Below are positions 10,161-20,699 of a stretch of DNA of 64,000 bases, piece by piece. The notes under the pieces are model-generated. The model was not told the origin of the DNA, made no database searches, and worked only from the letters and a program-made list of their open reading frames with translations. This DNA is from Rhinopithecus roxellana (Eukaryota; Chordata; Mammalia; Primates; Cercopithecidae). A program made the position numbers and the translations under genes. The stretch is from the NCBI RefSeq assembly GCF_007565055.1, contig NC_044553.1:45683420-45747419 (forward strand). The letters run 5' to 3'. The first letter of the stretch is position 1; every line of letters begins with the position of its first letter.

Positions 10161-10422
10161 CGATCTCCCTGGGGCCTTGGCCTGCAAACTGCTGTGTTTG
10201 TGCAGTGGGCACGGTACAGCAGGAGGCTGCACAGCCAACCCCGCCTTGCAGGAATTTATGGCCAAATGGGATAGGAGTGGGGTGGGGAGGGAATAGGGGT
10301 CCATGGGACTGGGTGGAGGGAGGATGTGCCAGCAATAAAAGAGCAACTGTCCGCGGAGAATTTAAATACAAATATAACCAAAAGCTGATCTGCCTGTCAT
10401 TATCACAATTCTAAAGAATGTT
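10161..10422. other. Unique, G-rich stretch
   Basis: 10268-10321 carries repeated GGGG and GGG runs (AGTGGGGTGGGGAGGG, ATAGGGGTCC, TGGGTGGAGGGAGG) capable of a + strand G-quadruplex. There is no exon evidence. Confidence 0.5.
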
Positions 10423-10712
10423 GGCCGGGTGCCGTGGTTCACGGCTGTAATCCCTGCACTTTGGGAGGCTGAGGTGGGTGGATCACCTGAGGTTAGGAGC
10501 TTGAAACCAGCCTGGCCAACATGGTAAAACACCATCTCTACTAAAAATACAAAACATTAGCCAAGCGTGGTGGTGGGCGCCTGTAATCCCAGCTACTTGG
10601 TAGCCTGAGGGAGAATTGCTTGAACCCGGGAGGCAGAGGTTGCAGTAAGCCGAGATTGCGCCATTGCACTACAGCCCGGGCAACAAAGCGAAACTCCGTC
10701 CCCAAAAAAAAA
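10423..10712 (+). mobile_element. Alu: Alu, sense
   Basis: GGCCGGGTGCCGTGGTTCACG starts a complete dimer ending in a short A9 tail. The flanks TAAAGAATG and AAAAGAATA form an imperfect target duplication. AluS class by appearance. Confidence 0.95.
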
Positions 10713-12535
10713 GAATATCAGCGATAAAGGCAAAGCTCTTTCCAGAAAAAAATGGTTTTATGGCCTAAGTTCTAAACAATCTGTGTGGTTTCTGTTGGGT
10801 TTTATGTATTAAGTATATGTAAGCTTCAAATTCATCACATTTTTATTATTTATCCTTTCATAAATATTGTGTTCTACATTGACATTAATTTGGAGAACTC
10901 CCAGTTACGCACTTGGCCCCAACATGCACAAATTCAGGGGCATGTTCTTGTTGCAAGGGTAAGTGTGCAATGGTTCAGATCCTTTGACGTCCTTATGTCT
11001 CCAACCTCAGTGGCACTTATTACTTGCTCCTGCATGTAAACAGTAGATTCGAAATAAAAAGTGACAGCGTAGTGGTTGTACAAACAAAAACCCAGAACTT
11101 GAATTACTTCAATTTTGTCATACTAGGTGACCCCTTTAAGCTTCTCATATGTGTTTAAAACTTAAAGCAATAAAACAGATTGTGAACAATGAGGTGTAGC
11201 ATCTTGTTTGGTAAGTAAAAATTTGGACTCATACACAAAATATTTTTACTGTATTTGAATATCTTAAAGTTAAAATATATTTGTCTTTTTAAAAATTGTT
11301 CACTGCTTTATAACTGAAGAACAAATCGAGAAAGTCGTGATGATTGCTGATTTTTACATAAATATTACTGAAAATGCTTTTGTCTTACAGAGCAGAGGGT
11401 CATTAAAATGATCTGTTCTATGTGTCAAGTACATGAGGTATACCACTGAGTAATGTATGTAAATGTTATCAGCTAGAACACGGCATGTGATGAGGACTAT
11501 GAGAGAGGAATGAGTAGAGAGGCAGAGTTTACTTCCAAGTGGAGGGAAGAAGTCTTCTAGGAGGACTAGAAGTCTTCTAGGAGTAGGGTGTTGAAGGATG
11601 ATAGTATCCAGACAGAAGAGAATGAGGCTTTCCTTGTACAATAGCAGAGGTATACAGCTGATAAAGTACATGTGCTTTTCAAGCCCAAAAATACCTTTCA
11701 AAAAATACACCATCTAGGAAGGAAAAGAAAAAAAAATCCCATAGAACGGTGTTGATAGCAACACTGGTTAAACTGCAACAGACTGGAAACAAGTTGAATG
11801 CCCAAGCACAAACCACTGAAGTCGGGGACTCCAGCTATTGCTAAGCCCAACTTCAAACAGGCATTGCTTTGAATACCTACTACTAAAAGGCACAGAAACT
11901 TTTGGGGGCAATAATGATGAAGTTCAGAAATAAAAGCTTATTGCTGGCCCCCAGGCACTCACAGTTTAACACCAGCGATCTTAGCACAGGGGATGCTTTC
12001 CAAGAGTCCGCAGCCTCCTGAGATGGCGCCCAAGGCTGAGTGTATGTGCATTTTGAGTGGGGGCAGGGGTCATAACTTTCAGCAAATTATCAAAGGGATC
12101 TGTGACCTCTGAAAAAGTTCAGTAACAACTGGTCTTGTAGCTTTGAAAAACAAGGATAAGGAAATTGTATACGCAATAATGTAGGGAAAAATAACAGGAC
12201 TAAAGAATCTACATGTTGAATCATAATTAGGAAAAAACTGCAGACATGTGCTGTATATTGCCAGAGATTCTAAGTGTATTTAAAGATATATAAAGGGTTT
12301 TAAGGCTTTGGAGGATTTTAAGCACTTAAATGTACAAGAAAAATAAAATAAAAAGGCCCTCATCAGCTACAGTTAGATCGGTCATCCCAAGACGAACCCT
12401 GGGAAAGGGATTTTCCACTATCCTTCCGACCTGCCACCTGCACCCAACTTTGCAGGTTCAGCCACACTCATAATCACTACCCCGGCAGGGTCTGTCAGAT
12501 TTCTGACAGGCCTCCACAATTACACAGAATGTCAC
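10713..12535. other. 1.8-kb unique AT-rich block
   Basis: No confident repeat or exon is seen. A 20-bp tandem duplication built on AGAAGTCTTCTAGGAG occurs at 11549 and 11569. Short low-complexity A-rich runs are present at about 11725 and 12340. Open frames on either strand are short and unremarkable. Confidence 0.5.
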
Positions 12536-14177
12536 CCATGACTAATATTTGAGATATAGTCCAGAGATGAAAGTCATTCTTCCAAGAGTGCACATAGTTC
12601 TGGAATCAGCAGAGGGCCAGCCCCCAGCATTCTCGGGAAATTCTGTCTTTTCCGTGCAAGAGACCCTCCCATCCACGGCCAGCCTTCCTAGCCCCACAGC
12701 TGAGCATGTCTGTGATCCTGCTGAAAGGCCCACCCTGGAGAGGCGTGGGACAGCAGCCTGTCCTCCACTCTGCTTGCCTCTCACAGGGACCCAGGACGGG
12801 AACCCATATTCTTTCATTCTGAGCTGGAGAGGAAACTACAGGACTGACGGTTGAATGCATGGGGTCTGTAAGCTGACCCGAAAACATGAATCACCAAATA
12901 AGTGCGCAGCCAAAAGCCAAGAGAATCCAGTACCTGACTTTCCACAATGGCCCTCCCCCTGCCCTCCTCTCCACATCAGCTGCCACAGTGCTGTGGGCAT
13001 GCTGGGTCATTGCAGGTGGCACAGCAGGGAGAGAGGCAGAGAGAGGTTGGGCCCCGAGACAGGGCAGAACAGTCCCCATTTCATCATGAGGGGCATGTCA
13101 CCACCTGGGCCTCAGCTTGGGTGTCCCTGACAGCCACGGGCTCCACGCAGAACAGAGGTCACAGCAATTCTCACATCCAGGAAGGTGATGTGCGCTGGCC
13201 CCCAGGAGGGTGACCAGTTTTGAGCCGGGTGCTCTCACCCGGGAATTGGGGCCCAGCCCACCAGAGAAAAGGACTGACTAGGGGCCAATAGGACCCTCCA
13301 GATCCCTGCCTGGCAGGCTGGACTTCAGCCCCAAGGTGATACCTAGAACAAGGGGGCCGAGCCTAGTCTGTCCCGCAGCAGGTGGAGGAGCTACGGTAAG
13401 AAAGGCAGTCGGGTCTTACATTCAGGTACCTACTTGGGGTGAGAGACCAAGTCCAGTCACTCCAGCCTTGGAGGAGTCAGGGTGCCCACCTGGCTTTCCC
13501 ACAGAAGGTGCGATTCCTAAACATGGTCACAAAGTAGCGCAGTGACATCTCAGCTGCTTCCGGTTCCAGGAAAGGGTTTCTGGCTCAGGAGAATGGAGCT
13601 TCTGGGTGACTGGAAGATTGAGGCTGTGGGCTAACTTCCCTTTCCTCCCCACTTAGGGCTCTATTTCCAGCATTCCTCATTTCATTTTTTCCCCAGTGGG
13701 GCCTGGCTAGGGGTGGAGAGGCATGGGGAAAAAGTGAAGAGAATGAAATGCATGGAATGGAAGTGGAAGCCTGTTTACCTACAGCATTTTCACCTCCACA
13801 CGTGCAGGTTCATATTCAGGGCCTGGTGATGTCAGTTCTGGCATGGCTCTCCAGTGGACTGTCAGTGGCCCGTAAAAATAGTTCTTAGGAAGATGTGTAG
13901 GTGGCAACGCTGAGGAGTGTTTATGTTCCAACACGAAAAGCAGGCCTCATTGTGTGTGTCCTGTGATTACAACTGCGTGAAAATACATGTGTTTGAGAAA
14001 AAATGCTGGAAGAAAATGCATGAAAATGTTTATACGTCCATTGAGTTTGTATCTAAACTTTTATATCTTCCCCTCTTTATGTAACGTTATAGTATGTATA
14101 TGGTATATTGACTTTCATGATTTAAATAATCAGAAAATAAAGTTACTACGAAATGATAAAATAAAGGGGTTTGACTA
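12536..14177. other. 1.6-kb unique, GC-richer block
   Basis: 12600-13560 is GC-rich relative to its surroundings, with only scattered CpG, so it does not form a CpG island. CTGTCCCGCAG at about 13367-13377 and GGTAAGAAAGG at about 13394 look like splice signals but enclose only about 17 bases, so I call no exon. The overlapping open frames here shadow one another on both strands. Confidence 0.5.
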
Positions 14178-14665
14178 GATCAGTGGTCCTGGAACTGTAG
14201 TGGGCATCGAAGCACCTAAAAGGCTGTTTTTCTATTTGTTTGCTTTTCCCGAGACAGAGTCTTGCTCTATCGCCCAGGCTGGAGTGCAGTGGCGTGATCT
14301 CAGCTCGCTGCAACCTCCACATCCCAGGTTCAAGCAATTCTCCTGCCTCAGCCTCCAAAGTAGCCGGGATTATAGGTGCACGCCACCATACCTGGCTATT
14401 TTTTGTATTTTTTGTAGAGACAGGGTTTCACCGTGTTGGCCAGCTGGTCTCGAACCCTTGACCTCATGATCTGCCCTCCTCAGCCTCCCAAAGTACTGGG
14501 ATTACAGGCATGAGCCACTGCCCCAGGCCAGGGCTTATTAAAATAAGATTCTGGGGCCCTAACTACAGAGTTGCTAATTCAGTGAGCCTGGGGTAGACTT
14601 GGATATTTGCGTTTCTCATCAGTTCCCAAATGCTGCTGCTGGCGTGGGGACCACAGACAAACACT
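14178..14665. mobile_element. MER5-type MITE split by an Alu
   Basis: The left part is ATCAGTGGTCCTGGAACTGTAGTGGGCATCGAAGCACC (14178-14223). The right part is AAGATTCTGGGGCCCTAACTACAGAGTTGCTAATTCAGTGAGC...TGGGGACCACAGAC (14533-14660). Together they rebuild a MER5-like element. The antisense Alu lies between the two parts. Confidence 0.75.
14226..14530 (-). mobile_element. Alu: Alu, antisense
   Basis: The degenerate T-rich head TTTTTCTATTTGTTTGCTTTTCCC precedes GAGACAGAGTCTTGCTC and a full reverse-complement dimer ending GCCCCAGGCC. It is inserted inside the MER5-type element. Confidence 0.94.
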
Positions 14666-15250
14666 AGAAAAAAAACAGAAAAACCAAGACTTGAACCTAG
14701 GTTACTGACTTCCAGGCTAGGGTGCTTCCTACAGAAACAACATGAGGCTACCAGGCAAACTTCACTTCATTTCTAACTCTCGAGGGGGGAAGGGGTGAGA
14801 ATCAACATCTATTGCTCCCAGACACTGACCTCTTCCCCAGTAGCTACAACCCCAATAATATTTAAAACCCCAAGATATTTGTGAAAATGTATTCATCCAA
14901 AATAAAATATCTACATGCTAAAAAGAAAGCAGTCCTTGAAATGAAGAAAAATTCCCAAGCCGAGCATTACTTGTAATTGGTAGAAAAATAATCACTGCAA
15001 AAGCTAATTAACCATCCACCCTGAGCCGCTCCTTGGCAGGCCTGAAAATACAATCAAGAAAATTCTTTTCCTATGAGTGGGGCGTTATCAAAGCTAGGCA
15101 TAGCCTATGAGTTATCCATTGACTAGGACTGGCCTTTCCATGACTGCCAAAAACTTTCCAGTAACAAATGTTCCAGCTTTCTTGTCCCAAGAGAAGCCAA
15201 AGTGGTAAGAAAATAAACTGCTTTATACTGAAACATAACACGATCAACAG
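14666..15250. other. Unique AT-rich block
   Basis: Repeat-free. 14930-15110 contains several homeodomain-type words (CTTGTAATTGG, GCTAATTAACC, AAAATACAATCAAG) and ATAATCACTGC. It is a plausible but unproven regulatory element. Confidence 0.45.
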
Positions 15251-15254
15251 CAGC

Positions 15255-15820
15255 TGTGACAGCATTTATTAAACTGTCCGCTGTGTACCAGGCCCCATCG
15301 TCAGCAGGAAAGTGTATCCCTGAGGATACAAAAATGAAAAAGTGTGCATCCATTCACCAAGGACTTCCCACTGTGCCAGGGTCTCTAGTCTCTTATGGGA
15401 TTGTGTGGGGCAGGGAGGTTGGAGGTTGGGAGAGGGGCGTAATTTCAACACAATGCAATTAGTTTGTAAATACCATTGCGTACAAAATGTTACAAGAGCC
15501 CTGAGGCAGAAGAGGTTAGCTGAGAAGCCTTTACAGAGGAGGTGATATCTGAGTTGAATCTTGAAGTTTCCTTCAAGAAGTGGAAGGACCCTGTAAGCAG
15601 AGGGAAAAAGAGTGAACCAGCCTTGCTTGACTCGGAGACTGGAAAAGGGAGAGGGAAGTTGGGAAGTCTTGAGTTTTGGGGGAGGCCCTGGATGGGCTAC
15701 ATAAAAAGAAGTGGCCAGAGGGAAGGACCGCAAGAGCTATCCTCAGAAATGTTGTCCTCCTCCTGGAGGCAGGGCAGACCACTGATGAGGGCGGTGTTTT
15801 AAAAAGGCTGCCTTTCCCAG
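15255..15820 (-). mobile_element. L2: L2 LINE 3' end, antisense
   Basis: It opens with CATTTATTAAACTGTCCGCTGTGTACCAGGCCCC, passes GAGGATACAAAAATGAAAAAG and contains TTACAGAGGAGGTGATATCTGAGTTGAATCTTGAAG. These are reverse-complement L2 3' features in the right order. It is diverged and lacks a frame; the 15269-15733 open frame is incidental. Confidence 0.68.
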
Positions 15821-16204
15821 ACGGGTTGATAGCCTTATCTCAGGCTGGCTAAAATCCTGACCACTCCCTGATAGAGAGCAAGGTTCCCAGCAGACAAGGG
15901 CAGGGGTGGGGCCCAGCAGGGACCAGTTTTGCAAACTCACCTGGCCCTGCACCCACATAGACTCAGCTCTTCCTCCAAGGCAGGCCTCAACCTCGGGCAA
16001 GTCTCTTTGAAGTTTTCTTATGAATTGCTATACTTAACACTAAATCATGGAAAAGATTATCACCCATGAAAACTGAAGCAGGAGCACATAACCAAAGCTT
16101 AATATGAATCTTCCATCTTAAAAATACCTTATTCTATGTCTGAAAAGAGAGCCATTTGGAAATTCCACGTCATACTGTCTTACAGACTTATAGCAATTTC
16201 AACT
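15821..16204. other. Unique sequence
   Basis: Nothing recognised. GC-rich to about 16000, then AT-rich. Confidence 0.45.
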
Positions 16205-16330
16205 TTAAAAATTCATTCCCACCTGCATTATATCACTTGATTCTTGCAATAGCCCTGTAAAGAATATTGGGTAGGAATTCTTATTCCCGTTTTAGAGACT
16301 TAAACATTCACTATCAGCGGACCATGAGGA
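16205..16330 (-). mobile_element. MIR: MIR fragment, antisense, weak
   Basis: CATTATATCACTTGATTCTTGCAATAGCCCTGTAAAGAATATTGG and TTATTCCCGTTTTAGAGACTTA match the reverse-complement MIR middle. Both edges are uncertain. Confidence 0.55.
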
Positions 16331-17334
16331 ACACAGCTGACATCAATTGCAAGTTAGTTTCTGTGGTTTACTGCAGCAAGGGAGAGCTCACTCCAGACTT
16401 GGGCTTGTGCTGGATGAGTCTAAGGAAGGGTTGGAAAGCAAGGGGAATTCTGGATTGGATTCTGTCAAAAAGGAGGCCAATTCAATGATTTGGCATCATA
16501 ATAATCTCATAGTTAATTATCACTAATTATTATTTAATGTAATCAATAAATGATCTAGCAGATGGGAAGATGAAAACAGGGCTGAGCTGGCATTGATACA
16601 GGAGCGCAAGTCACTCCTGTTAGTCAGAAGAGGGAAATGTTTAGTGATGTTTTTGGATTTTGGAGTGGCCTCCTCCCTGTCTTGATGCAAACACAGATGT
16701 GGAGGGTCTGTGCTGCACATGTTTCTATTCTGTGGGCATTGTCTCCATTCACTTGTGAGTATTATGGTCTGGCTGATGGCAGATCTGGTTTTTATTGTTG
16801 TGTTGTGTTTTTGTGTTGTCTCTCCCAAAGGAACGTGGGAAATGCCTTTAAGGTCTCTTAATACCTATGCCCTAGCTGCACAGCTTTGGGTGACGCCTTT
16901 TACCTCCTTACCTCTGATTTCAGGAGTAATAGCGTCCCTTCCACACTGACATTCTGGTTGTGAATGGGACTGATTATAACGGTCATCGTGGTGCCAGGAG
17001 ATCTGCAGTGGTGACCTCCCCTGGTATCAGCTATTTAAATGTTATCAGAAAAGAGAAATGTGGAAACAAAATTCTGTCCATTTTAAGCATGTGACCTTTT
17101 ACCCTAACTGAACCTTGACTCATTTGCCTCAAGCAACGCAAAGTTTCCCAGACACCAGAAGAACAAAGACGGGATTCTGTAAGAACAGCTCAAGCAATCA
17201 ATTGCCCAGTTCTTGCCATTTCTTGCCCAGTACTGTCTTATTCAGCGCCAGACATGCAGCAGTGTTTGATCGAGTGCTGACGATGAAAAGGGATATCTGA
17301 TGGCTGTTTGGAAGAAAATTCTTACATTTCTTGA
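16331..17334. other. 1-kb unique sequence
   Basis: No repeat, exon or RNA gene is recognised. Oppositely oriented open frames around 16523-16861 overlap each other and show no conserved-protein character. Confidence 0.5.
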
Positions 17335-17372
17335 ATTGAGCTAAGATGTATAGATTGAGCTAAGATGTATAG
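17335..17372 (+). repeat. 19-bp perfect tandem duplication
   Basis: ATTGAGCTAAGATGTATAG occurs twice back to back (17335-17353 and 17354-17372) with no mismatch, suggesting a recent slippage or end-joining event. Confidence 0.95.
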
Positions 17373-17394
17373 AAAAATAGAAACCACTACTTTT

Positions 17395-17580
17395 AAGAAT
17401 GTGCCAAGTTCTTTGCTATTTTCTATTGCCTATTTATGTCAATTAATCCACGAAAACACCCTGTGAGATAGGTATTACCCCACTTTGCAGATGGGGAAAT
17501 TGTGGCTAAGAGGGTTAAAGAAACTCTCCTTAGACCACTCAGCTAATAATCTCTCATGGTGTCGCTGAAATGTGGGCTTG
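17395..17580 (-). mobile_element. MIR: MIR, antisense
   Basis: The order matches MIR reverse complement: GTGCCAAGTTCTTTGC, then AATTAATCCACGAAAACACCCTGTGAGATAGGTATTACCCCACTTTGCAGATGGGGAAATTG, then CCACTCAGCTAATAATC. This is a well-preserved core. Confidence 0.83.
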
Positions 17581-17709
17581 CCTGAAGGGCAAAGAGGAAG
17601 CAGCAGCCTCCCAAGGTCCTGTGATTCTCACTGATGCTTACTTCTAGAGGTTCTGGAGTCCCTCTCAGAGCCCATATGGGTATCTTAGCCTTCAAAGGTA
17701 TCTCATTTG

Positions 17710-18012
17710 GTTTTGGGGATTGTTTTTGGCTTTTCTGAGTCTCGCTCTGTTGCCCAGGCTGGAGTGCAGTGGTGTGATCTCAGCTTACAGCAATTCCCGC
17801 TCCCAGGGTTCAAGCAATTCTCCTGCCTCAGCTTCCCAAGTAGCTGGGATTACAGGCATGCACTGCCACGTCCAGCTAATTTTTGTGTTTTTGATATAGT
17901 CGGGGTTTCTCCATGTTGGCCAGGCTGGTCTTGAACTCCTGCCTCAAGTGATCCGCCTGCCTTGGCCTCCCAAATTGCTGGGATTACAGGCATGAGCCAC
18001 TGTGCCTTGTCG
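17710..18012 (-). mobile_element. Alu: Alu, antisense
   Basis: Full-length reverse-complement Alu with a degenerate T-rich head. The target duplication AGGTATC(T/C)CATTTG flanks it at 17697 and 18013, fixing both ends. Confidence 0.96.
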
Positions 18013-18026
18013 AGGTATCCCATTTG

Positions 18027-18467
18027 AATAGGGGAGCCTGGGACATATTCTGAACCTCTGGGTCTGGCCACTTTTTATCATAAGTTTCTGCTCACCTTAC
18101 ACAACTGGGAGTGATGGGCAGGAGCAGCCTCCGTGGCCCAAAGGGAAAAACCTCTGGACAAAGCCCTGGACCCCTCACATCTCAGTCTCCGTCACTGCCC
18201 CTGGCTACCCAAAGTCAAGCCCAGAAACACAGATGTGAGCACAAACCCAGGCAGCCCAGAGAAAGGCACAACCCTGTGATGTCAAGCCTGAAAATTCTGG
18301 GCTACTTTTAAGGTCACCAGGGATATTTCGAAAGAGCTGAAGCTTTTTCCTCTATCCAAGAATCCTCTAGCTTCCAGGTCGTTTTTATGAGCTGAAGAGG
18401 ACCCTCCATGGCTCCTCGGTGCCTTGGTAATATCAAGACAACACCTGAGAAAGCTCCTTTCACGCAA
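18027..18467. other. Unique sequence left of the LTR
   Basis: No repeat or exon is recognised. It ends in ATCTC (18468-18472), the 5-bp target duplication of the LTR. Confidence 0.5.
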
Positions 18468-18472
18468 ATCTC

Positions 18473-18902
18473 TGTCTCACGCATCTGGGAAGACACCACC
18501 AAGCAGGCTTTGTGTGAGCAACATGGCTGTTTATTTCACCTGGGTGCAGGTGGACTGAGTCCAAAAAATGAGTCAGCAAAGGGTGGTGGATTATCATTAG
18601 TTCTTATAGGTTTTGGGATAGGCGGCGGAGTTAGGAGCAATGTTTTGCAGGCAGTGGGTGGATCTCACAAAGTACATTCTCAAGGGTAGGGAGAATTACA
18701 AAGAACCTTCTTAAGGGTAGGGGAGATTACAAAGTACATGGATCAGTTAGGGTGGGGCAGAAACAAATTGCAATGGTGGAATGTCATCAGTTAAGGCTAT
18801 TTTCACTTCTTTTGTGGATCTTCGTTTGCTTCAGGACATCTGGATATATACGTGCAGGTCACAGGGGATATGATGGCTTAGCTTGGGCTCAGAGGCCTGA
18901 CA
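18473..18902 (-). mobile_element. LTR7: Solo LTR7 (HERV-H), minus strand
   Basis: Read on the minus strand, the element starts TGTCAGGCCTCTGAGCCCAA and ends TGCGTGAGACA, so it has canonical TG...CA ends, 430 bp in all. Both sides carry the identical 5-bp duplication ATCTC (18468-18472 and 18903-18907), the hallmark of retroviral integration. The minus strand carries a TATA-like box (CCTATAAG, + strand about 18603-18610) and an AATAAA signal (TTTATT on + at 18530-18535) some 70 bases downstream, consistent with a U3-R-U5 layout. No internal proviral sequence remains, so it is a solo LTR left by recombination between two LTRs. LTR7 copies are known to act as promoters or enhancers in human pluripotent cells; this copy's activity is unknown. 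Confidence 0.93.
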
Positions 18903-19269
18903 ATCTCCTTCCTGCCTGCGACACAGGTCTAGGAATTATTCCACAGTTGGGCACTCTTGGTGTATTATTGTGCATGCCCCGGCCCCCACCTTTGTGTCAC
19001 ATACAGGGACTCCCCTTCCTGAGGTTAATGATCGGAAAGGTGTTAAAGCAGGAAGAACTGCAAGAAGGCACTCATGAGTGAGCCTATCCACTCATTCCTG
19101 GGAGATAACCAAACCACCAATTGTCATTTGGCTCTCCATACTCAGAGGGTGGTTTCTGGATGTCAGAGATTTCGCCACACACCAGCTCTGTGCCAGGCCT
19201 TGTGCTGGGACCCCAACATGGTCACTCAACATTCACACAGTCTAGCAGTCTGTCAGGACTGCCAGGATG
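18903..19269. other. Mostly unique; possible L2 trace
   Basis: 19166-19215 (CACACACCAGCTCTGTGCCAGGCCTTGTGCTGGGACC) resembles the reverse-complement L2 or MIR 3' end. The rest is unrecognised. Confidence 0.4.
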
Positions 19270-19620
19270 AAGGACCACAGACTGGGGGTCCTCAACAGAA
19301 ATGTATTTTCTCACAGTTCTGGAAGCGAGAAGTCCGAGGTCAAGGGATCAGCAGGGTGGGTTTCTTCTGAGGTCTGTCTCCTTGTCTTCTGATGGCTGCG
19401 TCTCTTCCGTCTGCACACAGTCTTCTATGTTTCTGTGTCCAATCTCTTCTTTTTATAAAGACCCCAGTCATATTGGAGTAAGGCCCACCCCAGTGACCTT
19501 ATTTCACCTGAATCACCTCTTTGAAGACTCTGGCTCCAAAAGCAGTCACGTTCTGAGGTAGAGGGTTACAACTTCAATGTATGAATCTGAGGTAACACAA
19601 AATTCAGCCCATAACACCCA
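19270..19620. mobile_element. Old LTR/MER-type repeat, family not resolved
   Basis: The sequence shows AACAGAAATGTATTTTCTCACAGTTCTGGAAGCGAGAAG, then TTTTTATAAAGACCCCAGTCATATTGGAGTAAGGCCCACCCC, then ACACAAAATTCAGCCCATAACACC. I recognise this as a common old mammalian repeat ending. An MLT1-like LTR is possible, but I cannot settle the class. Confidence 0.6.
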
Positions 19621-19870
19621 GCAAACACTTTTCTAGGCCCTGCTGTGACCCGGGTCCTGGGCTTGGCACTGGGAATACAGGGGACACTGCAAATCTCTTT
19701 GTTCTATTTGACCTTCCACAACTCTCCGGGAGGCTTCCGAGTTAGAAAAGAGGCTTACAAATACACAGGAGATTGGAAAGTGAGTAGTAAGTCCACACCA
19801 GGCCCAAACAGGGGTCGTGTGCTGAGAGGGTACAGGAAGCAGCAGCCCTGCTGAGACACACAGGAGCCTG
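19621..19870 (-). mobile_element. L2: Possible L2 fragment, antisense
   Basis: GGCTTGGCACTGGGAATACAGGGGACACTGCAAATC resembles the reverse-complement L2 3' end. The remainder to about 19860 fits only loosely. Confidence 0.4.
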
Positions 19871-19975
19871 CTGGCCAGCCGCTAGCGGAGTGGGAGAGGG
19901 AGTGGGGGCTCAGGGAGCCTGGGCTGGGGAGGGGCATCTGCCCTCTTCAACAGAGTGACTGGGACTTTCTGGCAG

Positions 19976-20032
19976 CATGAGCAATAACTGGCAGGAGACC
20001 AAGAAGTCGCCGTTTAGCTGGCTCATGTGCAA
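19976..20032 (+). other. Candidate mini-exon with alternative start
   Basis: ACTTTCTGGCAG is a possible 3' splice site ending at 19975. The next bases are C then ATG (19977) with A at -3, opening MSNNWQETKKSPFSWLMC. The frame runs into a good donor, AA|GTGAGT, cut after 20032. Without splicing, the frame stops at 20034-20036. Length and weak pyrimidine tract make this low confidence. It could be an alternative first coding exon or chance. Confidence 0.22.
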
Positions 20033-20036
20033 GTGA

Positions 20037-20424
20037 GTGACAAAACTCACCCTCCGGCTCGGCACATCAACTCTGAGTGGATGTGCTCAGTGTGGACCCC
20101 ACACCTGCTCCCTCTGACTTTGAGAGGTGTTTCTCCCATACAGGCTGGCTTTAGCCAGGGGGTTACCTAGACTCGCCCAGACCTCAGAAGAGGGGAAAGG
20201 GTCAAGGCCGGCGGCCACTTTCTCATCATGTGCCTGCCTCCCTTCCTTCACCCCATCAAGCCCAAATAGAAGGGTGGGATGATGGTTGGTGCCTGAGGAC
20301 AGAGCTGGGGCTGGGAGGATAAACTCCTGGGCTCCTGTTCATGACTGGGCTACAAGATCCCGGCATAAACAGGGGATCCTGGAACAGGGGAAATAAACCA
20401 TGGGTCCCGGAGACTCTGGGTGGG
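20037..20424. other. Unique sequence
   Basis: No recognised repeat or exon. The minus-strand frame at 20256-20537 runs into the MIR and is not convincing. Confidence 0.5.
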
Positions 20425-20630
20425 AAAAGAGACCCAGATTTGGAGTCGAAAGGCCTGGGCCTGAGTCCCAGCTCTATCACTTCCCAGCACGTGGCCTTAA
20501 ACAAATCACTCAAGGCCTGCAGACCTGAGTCAGTCATTAGTAAAGAGAAGATTACTATTATAGAGACCCCACTGGGCTGTTTTGAGGGTGAAATGAGACC
20601 ACGTAAGTGAATGCACTTTGAAACTATCCG
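20425..20630 (+). mobile_element. MIR: MIR, sense
   Basis: In order: GATTTGGAGTCGAAAGGCCTGGGCCTGAGTCCCAGCTCTATCACTTCC, then GTGGCCTTAAACAAATCAC, then GAGGGTGAAATGAGACCACGTAAGTG. This is a nearly complete sense MIR. Confidence 0.83.
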
Positions 20631-20699
20631 TTGCTGGTCACGAAACTAACACGTGTAGGCATCTATTTACTAGTCATATAATACTCACCGGATTCATGT

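Noticed and set aside
13367..13399. Acceptor-like CTGTCCCGCAG and donor-like GGTAAGAAAGG
   Set aside because: They enclose only about 17 bases; too short for a supported exon without transcript evidence.
15269..15733. 154-codon minus-strand frame
   Set aside because: Lies wholly in the antisense L2 3' region, which is non-coding.
18473..18902. Looked for an internal HERV-H provirus beside the LTR
   Set aside because: The LTR is flanked directly by identical 5-bp duplications with no primer-binding site or gag/pol/env sequence, so it is a solo LTR.
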